DNA of 64,000 bases from Gordionus sp. m RMFG-2023 (Eukaryota; Nematomorpha; Gordioida; Chordodea; Parachordodidae), in NCBI RefSeq assembly GCF_954871325.1, contig NC_088777.1, forward strand, positions 26,079,366 to 26,143,365, given 5' to 3'. A program made the position numbers and the translations under genes. Below the pieces are notes generated by a model that searched no databases, was not told where the DNA came from, and saw nothing but the letters and a program-made list of their open reading frames with translations. This document shows positions 1 through 11,017 of this stretch, one piece after another (positions within the stretch are counted from its first letter, which is position 1; the number at the start of each line of letters is the position of its first letter).

Positions 1-350
1 GGAACCTAGGATTTTCGCAGATCTATAGAATTTTAGAATATTTAGTTAAACTATACAATATTTATTATAATAAAGAAGATGTTTTGAACATGCTTATTTT
101 TATATTGAATTATTTTTGAAATAAAACTAAAGTATTTGATAACCAAGTATTCTTATTCCATTTTGATTATAATGGAGGGTTTATTTTATAATTGATCCGG
201 TAGAAAAATTTCAAGTGATAAAATTATATTTTAATCATATTTATTTACAGATTCTATGAACATTATATCTCAATATTGATAGTAGATTCCTTCACATGGA
301 TTTACAAAAAGCAAAGTTGAGTTAGTAAACAAATTCAATATAGACCATAA
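1..350. repeat. AT-rich flank with a block shared with 40521-40571 (inverted)
   Basis: No gene is seen. Bases about 228-279, read on the minus strand, match 40521-40571 on the plus strand at roughly 90% (shared core TTCATAGAATCTGTAAATAA). The block lies just 3' of the minus-strand reading frame at 353-652, and the copy at 40521 lies just 3' of that frame's diverged homologue. The two loci therefore share a unit of coding-like sequence plus a downstream conserved stretch, probably two copies of one dispersed element or duplicated gene. Confidence 0.55.
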
Positions 351-352
351 AC

Positions 353-652
353 TTAAAATTTACCAATACCCCTCCCTATAATATACATCTTACTTAATCG
401 GGTACGGGCTTTTCTCTTTCTTCTTATCTCCCGTAGGCGTTTAAGCAAGTGGTTTCGCCTCTTGCGCGCACAGGTAACTGCAGCCTGCCCAAAAATTGTG
501 GATGGGCTCATCTCATAGGTTACCCCCAAATTTCTTAACCCAATTAGATGGGATGAGATAGTCCAAGAGTAGCTCTGCTGTTTCATATAGCGATAAAGGG
601 CAATTGCGCTTATTATGACGTATGACGTAATGCGATTTAGACCTGAATCCAA
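353..652 (-). CDS. Unknown basic protein fragment, homologous to 40217-40400
   Basis: I do not recognise the family. The frame is open for about 100 codons but has no ATG at its upstream edge; the first Met (MKQQS...) lies near 586, so the 5' part is probably missing. The C-terminal half is rich in Arg and Lys (CARKRRNHLLKRL, then RRKRKART), which suggests nucleic-acid binding. A diverged copy near 40300-40370 shares SPS-xx-x-GQAA-x-TC-x-R, and most base differences inside that motif fall at third codon positions, which supports real coding. The frame runs to the left TIR of the P-type transposon at 652, so that insertion may have cut it. It could be a transposon fragment rather than a host gene. 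Confidence 0.4.
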   Translation of the reverse strand: MDSGLNRITSYVIISAIALYRYMKQQSYSWTISSHLIGLRNLGVTYEMSPSTIFGQAAVTCARKRRNHLLKRLREIRRKRKARTRLSKMYIIGRGIGKF

Positions 653-730
653 TAATAATACCTAGACTGACGATTCATTCATTAAAATGCTTTTTTAAGC
701 ACGTATAAATGCAAATCAGCTGGAGACGCC
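652..730 (+). repeat. Left TIR of the P-type transposon
   Basis: Reverse-complement match to 8821-8884. The outer block CCTAGACTGACGATTCATTC and the inner block GCAAATCAGCTGGAGACGCC are conserved, separated by an insertion of about 20 bp relative to the right copy. Confidence 0.8.
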
Positions 731-823
731 ATAAACCGCAAAGGATGCGTGCAACCCCCTTTTTTTCCCCGCCAATTACAAACATATACAAATTCAACCA
801 TTAATTCTTTCAAATGGTAAAAT

Positions 824-1037
824 AATATTTTTAAATAAAATTAGATGATATTTTTAATAGATTCACTACTGATTCTGATATCAAATTATTCAATATACAA
901 GTTTGGCTCAAATAATTTAATAAAATTCAAGGTAAATTAATATTTTTAAATAAAACTATGATATTTTTAATAGATTCACCACTGATTCTGATATCAAATT
1001 ATTCAATATACAAGTTTGGCTCAAATAATTTAATAGA
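824..1037. repeat. Direct repeat, about 108 bp x 2
   Basis: Two adjacent copies (about 824-931 and 932-1037) share the stretch from AATATTTTTAAATAAAA through TTCAATATACAAGTTTGGCT with few differences. It lies inside the P-type element, 5' of the PHD-like frame. Confidence 0.75.
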
Positions 1038-1084
1038 ATGGATCATAAATAAATTATGTAAACAGTCTTCATTCAATTAATGAG

Positions 1085-1375
1085 TTGTTAAATTCTGATG
1101 ACATTAGTACCAAAAAAAATGATATGCAATCTTTAAAAAATGATGATGTGGATTTTAAAATAATAAAATTTTATTTCACAAATGATGTCTGGGAAAAGAT
1201 TCTGGAAATAAATGAGAAGATTATGGCAGAGCCATGGATTTGTCAAAAATGTTATATTGCTTTAAATGATAATGCCTCCATATTATGTGATTCTTGCTTG
1301 TCCTGGTTTCATTTTAAATGTCAAAAAATTTAATAAAAAGCATATAAAACTTATTGGTATTGTTTAAATTGTTAA
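1085..1375 (+). pseudogene. Decayed PHD-type zinc finger
   Basis: The frame encodes WICQKC, then ILCDSCLSWFHFKCQKI, then two consecutive TAA codons at 1331-1336. It continues in the same frame as KAYKTYWYCLNC before a final TAA. Together the cysteines and histidine follow the PHD pattern C-x2-C, C-x2-C, H-x2-C, C-x2-C, including the Trp before the last pair. PHD fingers bind histone tails and are found in several transposon proteins. Its place inside the P-type element, more than 2 kb upstream of the transposase, suggests a captured or accessory domain. The double stop marks it as broken in this copy unless the final CxxC is joined by splicing, for which I see no clear signals. Confidence 0.5.
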
Positions 1376-1835
1376 ATTTATTTTTATTCGCATTTTATAT
1401 TTTAATTTTTAAATGATTATAATTATTTATGTATTACAGTTGTAAATAAAATTTTATTCGCATTTTATATTTTAATTATTAAATGATTATAATTATTTAT
1501 TTATGTATTTATTAGATTTACAGTTGTAAATGAAATTTTATGAATAAAATAATTTCAATTGAATTTGTTGACTTGATTTTATCTCTTTTTTTTAATTTGA
1601 TTTATGTTAGAATTAAAGCAAAAAAAAGCTTTTTTGAAGGATAATAACACTTTTTCCTATACTATACCCTAAATAATTATTTATAGTAATTTTAATTTCT
1701 TTTTTCTTCATTAATTTAACTGAAATATAATTTTAAAAAATATAAGAGCACTTTATAAATTCTAATTTATTATTAAAGCCAAATTTCAAAAATTTTTGCC
1801 TAAAAAACTTGAAACAATTAGAGTAATATAAGAGT
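1376..1835. other. AT-rich intergenic DNA
   Basis: No gene is seen. A short direct repeat (TTTTATTCGCATTTTATATT at about 1381 and 1452) and homopolymer runs are all that is visible. Confidence 0.5.
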
Positions 1836-2310
1836 AGGAATAATTTGAAATTATAAATGAAAGATCTATATTTTTATTAGAATAATATCAGCTAACCCTG
1901 ACACACTTTTAGGTATGTATCTATCTTTAAAAATAAAATAAAGAATCTACTGAAGATTTGATATAAGGAAGAATTTAGATCCCAAATAATATAAATGTAG
2001 GAAAAATTTGAAATTATAAGTCAAGTATCATATTTTTATTAGAATAATATCAGCTAACCTGACACACTTTTAGGTATGTATCTATCTTAAAAATAAAATA
2101 AAGAATCTACTGAAGATTTGATATAAGGAAGAATTTAGATCCCAAATAATATAAATGTAGGAAAAATTTGAAATTATAAGTGATGGATCATATTTTTGTT
2201 AGAATAATATCAGCTATTTATTTTAAACCCTGAAGCACTTAGGTATGTATCTATTATTTAAGGATAAAAAGTAATTAGAAGATTTGATATTATATGGAAT
2301 TCATAAAAGA
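1836..2310. repeat. Tandem repeat, about 160 bp x 3
   Basis: Copies begin near 1836, 1998 and 2158. Each contains AATTTGAAATTATAA, AATAATATCAGCTA and GGTATGTATCTAT; the third copy is the most diverged. It lies inside the P-type element. Confidence 0.8.
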
Positions 2311-2448
2311 ATTTTAGTTAGATCCCAATTCATAAGGTGTTATATATTATTAATTTTTATTATTTATTTTAAAATTTTATTAAATTTTCCCACATGAAAA
2401 ATTAGCATATTTTTTGTCATTATCTTTATTTATATTTGAAATTAGGAT

Positions 2449-2600
2449 GCAACTATCCGTGATTATATTTGCCATCTAAAAGATTGTCAATAGCATCAAA
2501 TATTTTTGCAACTGGGTTGCACCTATCCATTATTATATTTGCCATCTAAAAGATTGTCAATAGCATCAAATATATTTGCAACTGGGTTGCACCTATCCTC
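2449..2600. repeat. Tandem duplication, about 70 bp x 2
   Basis: Two copies of a unit containing ATTTGCCATCTAAAAGATTG and GCAACTGGGTTGCACCTATC, nearly identical. Confidence 0.8.
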
Positions 2601-3605
2601 GGCCCCATAAACACCATATTTGTTACATCGATGATAATTTGCTCAATAGCATATTTGAATTTGTTAAGTAAATATTTTAATCAATATACTATGGTTATAT
2701 TAATATGAATTATTTTCCCATAGTTAGTTTTTATTACCATGATCTGTTAAATTTTATATTTAATTTGCTACTTATTTAATTTTATTAATCAAACATTTTA
2801 TTTTATCAAAAGCATTATTTTTATTTTCTAAATTATTAATATCTACAATTATTGCGATAATATAGTCATATATTATAAAATAAGTTTAAGCTTTTTGCTT
2901 ATAACGTGTAGGTAAGCATCAGCAATTTTTATTCGAGTTAGCAATCTGATAAGATTATATAAGAATATTCATATTATAAGTCAATCTAGGGCTTAGGTAA
3001 GTATCAATTTTATAACTCAAGATTTAGAAATTGTTTTATTTTGAAGGTTGTTTTTAAAAATATATAAAAATTGTATAATGCTTAGCCCAAAAGTTATAAA
3101 AATTTAAATCTGATTTTTGTTAATTAACTATATTATTTTTAAATTTAGTATTCTATTTACATAGCTCTTAAAATAGAAATAAATGTACATATTGTAATAT
3201 ATTTTTATACAGTAGAATATTAGCTCTAAATTTTCAAATATCTAAAAATGTCCAGGCTGACATAAAAATTTTATGAAATGGTTACCCAAGTTTATAATTT
3301 TATATTAAATAAGGAATAAAATTATATAAAAATATAAAATAAAATAATTATCATTCATCATATCATATAATAATAGTTTATTTATATCTATTATTTTTAT
3401 TTTTTTATTTAACATTATATAAGAAAATAAATATAACTAAAAAAATAATAATATATTTATACTTAATCTATCTGTCTAGTCTACCCATATATATTTATCT
3501 AATTGGCCAGCCCTACCTTTATTTGATAAAATTACATCTAAAATTATCCTTAATTGTCTATATCTTCAATTAATAATTATCGTTTTTATTTAAAGATAGA
3601 TTGAT
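2601..3605. other. AT-rich DNA upstream of the THAP exon
   Basis: No coding signal on either strand. This stretch should hold the transposase promoter, but I cannot point to a specific element. Confidence 0.4.
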
Positions 3606-6600
3606 ATGAGTCGCTGTACTTCATGCAAGAATACAAGCTTAATTTCTAATAAAAAAATTTCTTTTCATAGGTTTTATTATTTTATAAGATTCTTTTCTTA
3701 ATTTAAGACATTAATATTATTTTTTTTAAGATTCCCTATCAAGAATGAAATTTTATTATCAAAATGGATAAAGGCAATGAATAAGGAAAATTTCACTCCT
3801 AATAAGTTTTCAAAGCTTTGTGGAGCCCATTTCAAACCTGAATGTTTTATGCCCTCACATTCAGGTAATGCTATTCTAAAGGAAGGATCTGTACCATCCA
3901 TTTTTAATTCCAGACCCCTTCAGGATGTATAAATATTGAATATATATTTATTTTAAATATTATATTTTTTTAAGATAACAAATACCATCGAATACAAATA
4001 ATACTCCTACAAATTTTAACTATATAGAAAAAAATGATCATACTTATGCTACTAATATTTACTCTTTAGCTAAAAAGGTAAAATATTATTACTTTATAAA
4101 AGATCAATAAAAATTTTATTATTAATATTTAAGAAAAAATTAGAAATACCTATTAATACTCTAGAAGTTGAAGGCTTGGAAGAGCCTGTTAGAGATAATA
4201 GCCCAGTGAGCCATATTTATTAAATTACTATATACATCAGTGATATGTTTTGATTTTATGGATAGCAATATATTTTTTTTATTATACAAATAATATTTTA
4301 TTTAAGAAAACATCTACCAGTTATCCAAATTACCTTGAAGGTAGGTGCTTAGATGAATCAGTTCAAGCTAAAAAGGTAAAATATACTTTATAAAAGATAA
4401 ATAAAAATTTTATTATTAATATTTAAGAAAAAATTAGAAATACCTATTAATATTTAAGAAAAAATTAGAAATACCTATTAATATTTAAGAAAAAATTAGA
4501 AATACCTATTAATACCCTAGAAGTGGAAGGCTTGGAAGAGCCTCTTAGAGATAATTGCCCAGTGAGCCATATTTAATAAATTACTATATACATCAGTGAT
4601 ATGTTTTGATTTTATGGATAGCAATATATTTTTTTTATTATACAAATAATATTTTATTTAAGAAAACATCTACCAGCTATCATAATACTCTTGAGTGTGG
4701 GTGTTTAGATGAATCAGTTATAGAGATATAAACTATGTAAGTCTATATTAAAATATTGATGTAATTTATTTATTTAATTTTATTGATTAACGATGAAAAT
4801 TAAAATGAGTTTTTACTAAATATTAATGAACCACTAACCTGAATGAATACCTTTTCAAAAAATATTAATAGGATATACTTAGCAATAAACTTCTTTGTGT
4901 AAACACTGACTCAACAAAATTATTAACTGTAAATAATAGTAAAGATGCAAATAATAATGTAGTTACATTTCCCAAATATCGAGATGATCATTTATATGCT
5001 GCAAATATACCATCCTTAACACGGAAAGTGAGATATCAACAGATATATATTCAAAAGTTACGAAAAAAGATGAGGGCATCTTCTGATAGAGAAAATAGAC
5101 AAAATAAAAAAATTTTAAATTTACAATCTAATGAAAAAATTGAAAAGTAAACATTTGATAAATGGTGAAGGGGAAGATGTACTAGAGGATTTTTTTTACT
5201 GGACTTCCTTTATCTTTGATTAAAACCCACCTGCATAGTGGAGGATTAAATAATCCTCGGAGAATAAAATATAGCAGCCAAATGAAACAATTTGCTTCCA
5301 CATTACATTTTTATTCACCCAAAGCTTATAATTATATAAGAAATAAATTCTGTATGCCTGCAGAATCTACATTGAGATCTTGGAGCCAGCAAATAGAAAT
5401 AAGGCCAGGTTTAAAATTTATATAATTTATAATTATAATAATTTTATTTAGGTTCTTTAGATTAATCAAATTCGCATGTACAATTATTTACTATTTTAAG
5501 CCTTGATGAAATGTCTATTCGGCGACATATTCATTGGTATAAAATAGTGTTTCATGGATATATAGATTTTGGTAACGGAATAAAACCTTCCGAATCTCTA
5601 CCTGAGGCAAGCAAAGCTTTATTTCTTATGGCAACATGTTTAAATGGTACATGGAAAATTCCTTTAGGATATTTTTTAGTAGCTTATCTCAGTGCTGAGA
5701 TCTTATCAAACATAGTAACTAATGCACTCCATTTATTACATGATACTGGGGTCATCTGTAAGGCAATGGTATGTGATGGCCTTTCAACTAATATCAAAAT
5801 GTGTCAAATACTTGGCGCCTCTTTGAATCCAAATAATTGTGTTCCATATTTTAGTCATCCTAGTAATTGTGAAGAAAAAGTGTATGTTATATTGGATGTA
5901 TGCCATTTGATGAAGCTACTTAGAAATCTGCTCGGTGATAAAAAATTTTTAATCAATAATAATAATGGAGCTGTGATTACTTTTAAAATATTTCCTTAAT
6001 GTTATTTTTACAAATAGATAATAAATTGGAAATATATAAAAAATCTTCACAATTTACAGGATAAGGAAGGACTAAGGGCTGCTAATAAAATTGGCTGTTC
6101 TCATCTTGAGTATCATAAGCAGAAAATGAAAGTACAATAAAAAGAAATATATACTTTTAAAATATTATTTTTAAAGGTTAAACATGCCGTTCAAGTTTTT
6201 AGTAGCTCAGTGGCTAAAGGAATTATTTTAGCGCAAGAGCTAGGAATTGAGGGGTTTGAAAACTGTGAAGGCACAGTAGACTTTATTCAAATGATTGATC
6301 AGTATTAAATAAATATCTTAATAAAATTTTTATAGAATGTTTGATTTCTTAAATACTCGAAATATTTGTGCTAAAGGGTTTAAGGCTCCATTATCAAAAA
6401 GATCCCTTCCCTATTATAAGGATTTTTTTGAAAAATGTATTAATACCCTTAAAGCTCTAAAATTTGAAGATGGAAGATATGTAGGTGAATCAAATAGAAA
6501 AACCTGCATCATGGGGTTAATAACATCAATGAAAAGTATTCTGGGTATTGGGAATGAATTATTATTAGGACCTATTCCCAAACTCAAGTATTTTATATAT

Positions 6601-7649
6601 ATTTTTCATTTTTATTTTAAAATATTTGCATATCTTTTAAGACCGATTTTAATTATTATAAAATTTTTTAGTTGCTTTTCAAGCTCAGGTATTTTTTTAT
6701 TTTAAAATATTTGCATACCTCTTAAGACTGATTTTAATTATTATAAATTTTTTTAGTTACTTTTCAAACTCAGGTATTTTTTCATTTTTATTTTAAAATA
6801 TTTGCATACCTCTTAAGACTAACCTTAATTATTATTAATTTTCTTAATTATTTTTCATATTTTAGATACGTTTTAGCCTACAAAACCTCCCAAGATCATC
6901 TTGAACTATTTTTTAGTTGTTTATGCAGCAGAGGAGGGTTTAACAATAATCCATCCGCTTATCAATTACGATCTGCCGTTAGAGCCGTCTTGATAGGAAA
7001 AATGGAAGCATTAACAACAGGTAATTGTATTCCAATCGATAATACTAACCTTATTTGTGGAGATTATCAAAAAAATGATAATGATGATGACCATATATAT
7101 CCTATAGATATATCATTTATAGATGTGCCAAATATCCCAAAATTATCACTCTACCTTGATAATGTTGCAACATATATATCTGGTTATATAATACGTCAAC
7201 TTATATCTGAAAAAAAGGTAAAATGTTATAATTGTATATCTGCTATGATCGATAAAACTTGTGAAGACAATGAGAGCTACAATTTAATTAAAATAAAAAA
7301 CAATCAAGGATTAATATTCCCTTCAAAGAGCGTATCTAAATTATGTCAACTAGTAGAAAGTGCATTTCATATTTTTGAAAAGAATAATCAAATAAAAAAG
7401 TCATTTATATTTAAATGCATAGTATCATTTGTTATTTCTAAAGCAATGGAAACAAACATTTTTGATGATCTGGTAGATCATATGCTAAACCAGGAGGCTA
7501 CATTCAGTCATTATCAAATATTAATTACATTAATAGTGGAACACTATATAAACATAAGGTTATATCATTATGCAGATAAACATAACAAAAATTCAAATAT
7601 CAATATTCGGCAGAAGTTGACGAAAACCATTCTATTCGCAGGACAATAA
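3606..7649 (+). CDS. THAP-domain P-element-type transposase, multi-exon
   Basis: Exon 1 starts at ATG 3606 (MSRCTSC). Joined across a 60-bp GT-AG intron (3671-3730), it gives a THAP zinc finger: C-x2-C, then FHRFP, a Trp, LCGAHF with the paired Cys and His, and a closing LK-x6-PSIF. Later exons encode an acidic linker, a coiled-coil-like basic helix near 5040-5150, then the P-element catalytic region: SLDEMSIRRHIHW (5505-5540), DVCHLMKLLRNLL (5898-5935), the KMK-V-KHAVQVFSSSVA block (6125-6215), a GKM-type exon at 6337-6586, YKTSQDHLELFF (6880-6915) and NNNPSAYQ. The C-terminal domain (6990-7649) ends in RQKLTKTILF, as in other P-type proteins. Introns are about 35-60 bp. Oddities are a duplicated exon pair near 4070-4715, a triplicated exon-end/intron block at 6577-6865, and one in-frame TAA at 5463-5465. 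Probably one of the better preserved copies; current activity is unknown. Confidence 0.8.
4070..4715 (+). repeat. Duplicated exon-intron block in the P-type transposase, about 300 bp x 2
   Basis: Two copies begin at about 4070 and 4368 with GCTAAAAAG followed by the donor GTAAAAT. Each contains an acceptor, an exon (AAATTAGAAATACC ... GGCTTGGAAGAGCCT), a donor GTGAGCC, and a second exon starting AAAACATCTACCAG. In the second copy a 31-bp stretch spanning the acceptor is further repeated three times (about 4416-4510). Confidence 0.75.
6577..6865 (+). repeat. Triplicated exon-end plus intron, about 85-110 bp x 3
   Basis: Each unit starts with a short exon-like piece (CCAAACTCAAG, TTTTCAAGCTCAG, TTTTCAAACTCAG). 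A GTATTT donor and an AT-rich intron ending in TTTTTTAG follow. In the reading that keeps the transposase frame, the donor after CCAAACTCAA is joined to the last acceptor (about 6865), removing all three copies as one intron. Confidence 0.65.
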
Positions 7650-8820
7650 ATATATTGGCACATGATCTTTTTTAATTTATATTATGACTGTATATATTTA
7701 AATATGGATGCTATATATTCATGAATTTTGTAATTTATCGTACATTATATCTATTTTCTATTTATAATAAAATATGGATGCTATATTAATGAATTTCGTA
7801 ATTTATGGTACATTATATCTATTTTTTAATTTATAATAAACTATTTCTTGTAATGATACAACATTTAATATTATTAGAGGCTTTAGTATCTTGAAAAATT
7901 ATTGATTTTCATCATATAATTTATATGTCCATTCTTCTAAAAATAAAGAGATAAGAGTAAGCTAAATTGATCTAAAATTAAGGTCATTTTTTATAAATGA
8001 GGTCTTAAAATATTTTATTTTTATTAATCTTTATTTTATCTGTTTGAAAAAAAATATATTAATGATAATTGTTTTATTGATAAAATAAACTGGATAATAT
8101 AATGTAAGGAAGAACAAGTTGTATGCGATATATCTCTTGTTTGCAATACAGAATTTATCCTAAGAAATATAGTAAATCAATAATAAACATAAAAAATTGA
8201 ATATTACAAAAAGGAATGATAAAAACTTATTAAAAATAATAAATAAAATAAAACTAATTGGAAAAAATAAATAGGGTAAGGATATCCTACTAAAAGTAAA
8301 AATGGTTTAAATTTTCTCCATAACTGCTATATGGTTGCTAAATGTTAAATAGTTAATAAGATTCAATTTAACTCCTTAAAATATTAAATTCATAAGTATT
8401 TCATTTCTTTAATCATAATAAATATTATGAATAATATAAAAATGATTTTGAATTGGACTTTAAGAAGATTAAACAAAATACTATAATACTTTATTTATAA
8501 TATGTAAAAAAAATGTTATATTATTAAGAATGTATCTGAAGCTAAGCATTTATTTTTATATTATAAATATTATTGTAAAATCATAATTTATCCAGAATAT
8601 TTGAAAGGATATTTTAATTGATCCTTAATTTTGCATGAATTTCTGCTTAATACATCAGAATAGCCATGAGGATATTTTAATTGATTCCCTTAATTTTGCA
8701 TGAATTTCTGCTAAATAGTTAAGAATATCCATGGAATATTTTATAGGATATTATAATTGATATTCATTATATTTTTTTATATTATAAATTTTATCACGAT
8801 TTAACCAACATGGCGTCAAT
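7650..8820. repeat. AT-rich 3' part of the P-type element with two short direct duplications
   Basis: No gene. About 7695-7850 holds two copies of an ~80-bp unit containing AATATGGATGCTATAT. About 8607-8740 holds two copies of a ~65-bp unit containing TTAATTTTGCATGAATTTCTG. Confidence 0.6.
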
Positions 8821-8884
8821 GGCGTCTCCAGCTGATTTGCATTCATACGTATTTTGAATGAATCGTCAGTCTAGGTATTATTAT
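8821..8884 (-). repeat. Right TIR of the P-type transposon
   Basis: GGCGTCTCCAGCTGATTTGC at 8821 through GTCAGTCTAGGTATTATTAT is the reverse complement of 652-730 apart from the central indel. Confidence 0.8.
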
Positions 8885-8888
8885 ATGT

Positions 8889-8966
8889 CATTGAAAATCT
8901 CTCGCTTCAAACTTATAGGGGCCATTTTGACAGCCATTTTAGCTTATTTGCTTTTTAACATTTTTT
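8889..8966 (+). repeat. Left inverted repeat of the MULE-type element
   Basis: Reverse-complement partner of 20829-20897. It contains GCCATTTTGACAGCCATTTT and AGCTTATTTGC. Confidence 0.8.
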
Positions 8967-9018
8967 AATAATAGTAATTGCGGGTTTGGTATCGGTCCGA
9001 TCCGTTTGTCTGTCTTTT

Positions 9019-9166
9019 GTCATTATACCATTTCGTTTCAAAATTTCGAAATATTTCCTAGAAAAAGTCTTTACTTCAATATTGAATTTGTGTTATTATA
9101 CCATTTCGCTTCAAAATTTCAAAATATTTCTTAGAAAAAGTCTTTACTTTAATATTGAATTTGTGT
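9019..9166. repeat. Tandem duplication, about 74 bp x 2
   Basis: Both copies contain TTATACCATTTCG, TTCAAAATTTC and GAAAAAGTCTTTACTT. The array at 9157 follows directly. Confidence 0.8.
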
Positions 9167-11000
9167 TTATCTCCTTAAAGGAAAAGGTAATTGTTTTAAT
9201 TAAAATTTTTACATATTAATATTTTAAAGTATATACTTCAATACTGTAATTTTGGTTATCTCATTAATTTACATCAATATTGTATATCTGTTTATCTCCT
9301 TAAAGGAAAAGGTAATTGTTTTAATTAAAATTTTTACATATTAATATTTTAAAGTATATACTTCAATACTGTAATTTTGGTTATCTCATTAATTTACATA
9401 AATATTGTATATTTGTTTATCTCCTTAAAGGAAAAGGTAATTGTTTTAATTAAAATTTTTACATATTAATATTTTAAAGTATATACTTCAATACTGTAAT
9501 TTTGGTTATCTCATTAATTTACATCCATATTGTATATTTGTTTATCTCCTTAAAGTAAAAGGTAATTGTTTTAATTAAAATTTTTACATATTAATATTTT
9601 AAAGTATATACTTCAATACTGTAATTTTGGTTATCTCATTAATTTACATCAATATTGTATATCTGTTTATCTCCTTAAAGGAAAAGGTAATTGTTTTAAT
9701 TAAAATTTTTACATATTAATATTTTAAAGTATTTACTTCAATACTGTATTTTTGATTATCTCATTAATTTACATCAATATTGTATATCTGTTTATCTCCT
9801 TAAAGGAAAAGGTAATTGTTTTAATTAAAATTTTTACATATTAATATTTTAAAGTATATACTTCAATACTGTAATTTTGGTTATCTCATTAATTTACATC
9901 AATATTGTATATTTGTTTATCTCCTTAAAGGAAAAGGTAATTGTTTTAATTAAAATTTTTACATATTAATATTTTAAAGTATATACTTCAATACTGTAAT
10001 TTTGGTTATCTCATTAATTTACATCAATATTGTATATCTGTTTATCTCCTTAAAGGAAAAGGTAATTGTTTTAATTAAAATTTTTACATATTAATATTTT
10101 AAAGTATTTACTTCAATACTGTATTTTTGGTTATCTCATTAATTTACATCAATATTGTATATCTGTTTATCTCCTTAAAGGAAAAGGTAATTGTTTTAAT
10201 TAAAATTTTTACATATTAATATTTTAAAGTATATACTTCAATACTGTAATTTTGGTTATCTCATTAATTTACATCAATATTGTATATTTGTTTATCTCCT
10301 TAAAGGAAAAGGTAATTGTTTTAATTAAAATTTTTACATATTAATATTTTAAAGTATTTACTTCAATACTGTATTTTTGGTTATCTCATTAATTTACATC
10401 AATATTGTATATCTGTTTATCTTTTTAAAGGAAAAGGTAATTGTTTTAATTAAAATTTTTACATATTAATATTTTAAAGTATTTACTTCAATACTGTATT
10501 TTTGGTTATCTCATTAATTTACATCAATATTGTATATCTGTTTATCTCCTTAAAGGAAAAGGTAATTGTTTTAATTAAAATTTTTACATATTAATATTTT
10601 AAAGTATATACTTCAATACTGTAATTTTGGTTATCTCATTAATTTACATCAATATTGTATGTTTGTTTATCTCCTTAAAGGAAAAGGTAATTGTTTTAAT
10701 AAAAATTTTTACGTATTAATATTTTAAAGTATATACTTCAATACTGTAATTTTGGTTATCTCATTAATTTACATCAATATTGTATATTTGTTTATCTCCT
10801 TAAAGAAAAAGGTAATTGTTTTAATTAAAATTTTTACATATTAATATTTTAAAGTATATACTTCAATACTGTAATTTTGGTTATCTCATTAATTTGCATC
10901 AATATTGTATATTTGTTTATCTCCTTAAAGGAAAAGGTAATTGTTTTAATTAAAATTTTTACATATTAATATTTTAAAGTATTTACTTCAATACTGTTAT
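9157..11000. repeat. 125-bp tandem array, about 15 copies
   Basis: The GAAAAGGTAATTGTT marker recurs every 125 bp from 9181 to about 10931, with only scattered base changes (for example TATATACTT versus TATTTACTT, and ATATTTG versus ATATCTG). Every unit contains a splice-acceptor-like TTTATCTCCTTAAAG, six bases GAAAAG, and a donor-like GTAATTG, so a unit can be read as a 119-bp intron plus a 6-bp exon. It lies directly 5' of the MULE transposase exons. The homogeneity indicates recent expansion. Confidence 0.9.
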
Positions 11001-11017
11001 TGTGGCAATCTTAAATA

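Larger units (their letters stand above)
652..8884 (+). mobile_element. P-element/THAP-type DNA transposon, about 8.2 kb
   Basis: Terminal inverted repeats of about 65-80 bp (652-730 and 8821-8884) bracket a P-element-type transposase gene at 3606-7649. The TIR shares ATAATAATACCTAGACTGAC at the outer edge and GCAAATCAGCTGGAGACGCC at the inner edge; the left copy has about 20 extra bases in the middle. P elements normally make 8-bp target duplications; I could not identify one here. The rest of the interior is AT-rich and holds tandem duplications and a decayed PHD finger. The right TIR abuts, within about 5 bp, the left TIR of the next element at 8889. Confidence 0.7.

Noticed and set aside
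9157-11000. Regular 125-bp array (and the 25-bp array at 27376) as a CRISPR.
   Set aside because: There are no unique spacers, unit sequence is uniform along its whole length, no cas genes are present, and the context is eukaryotic.
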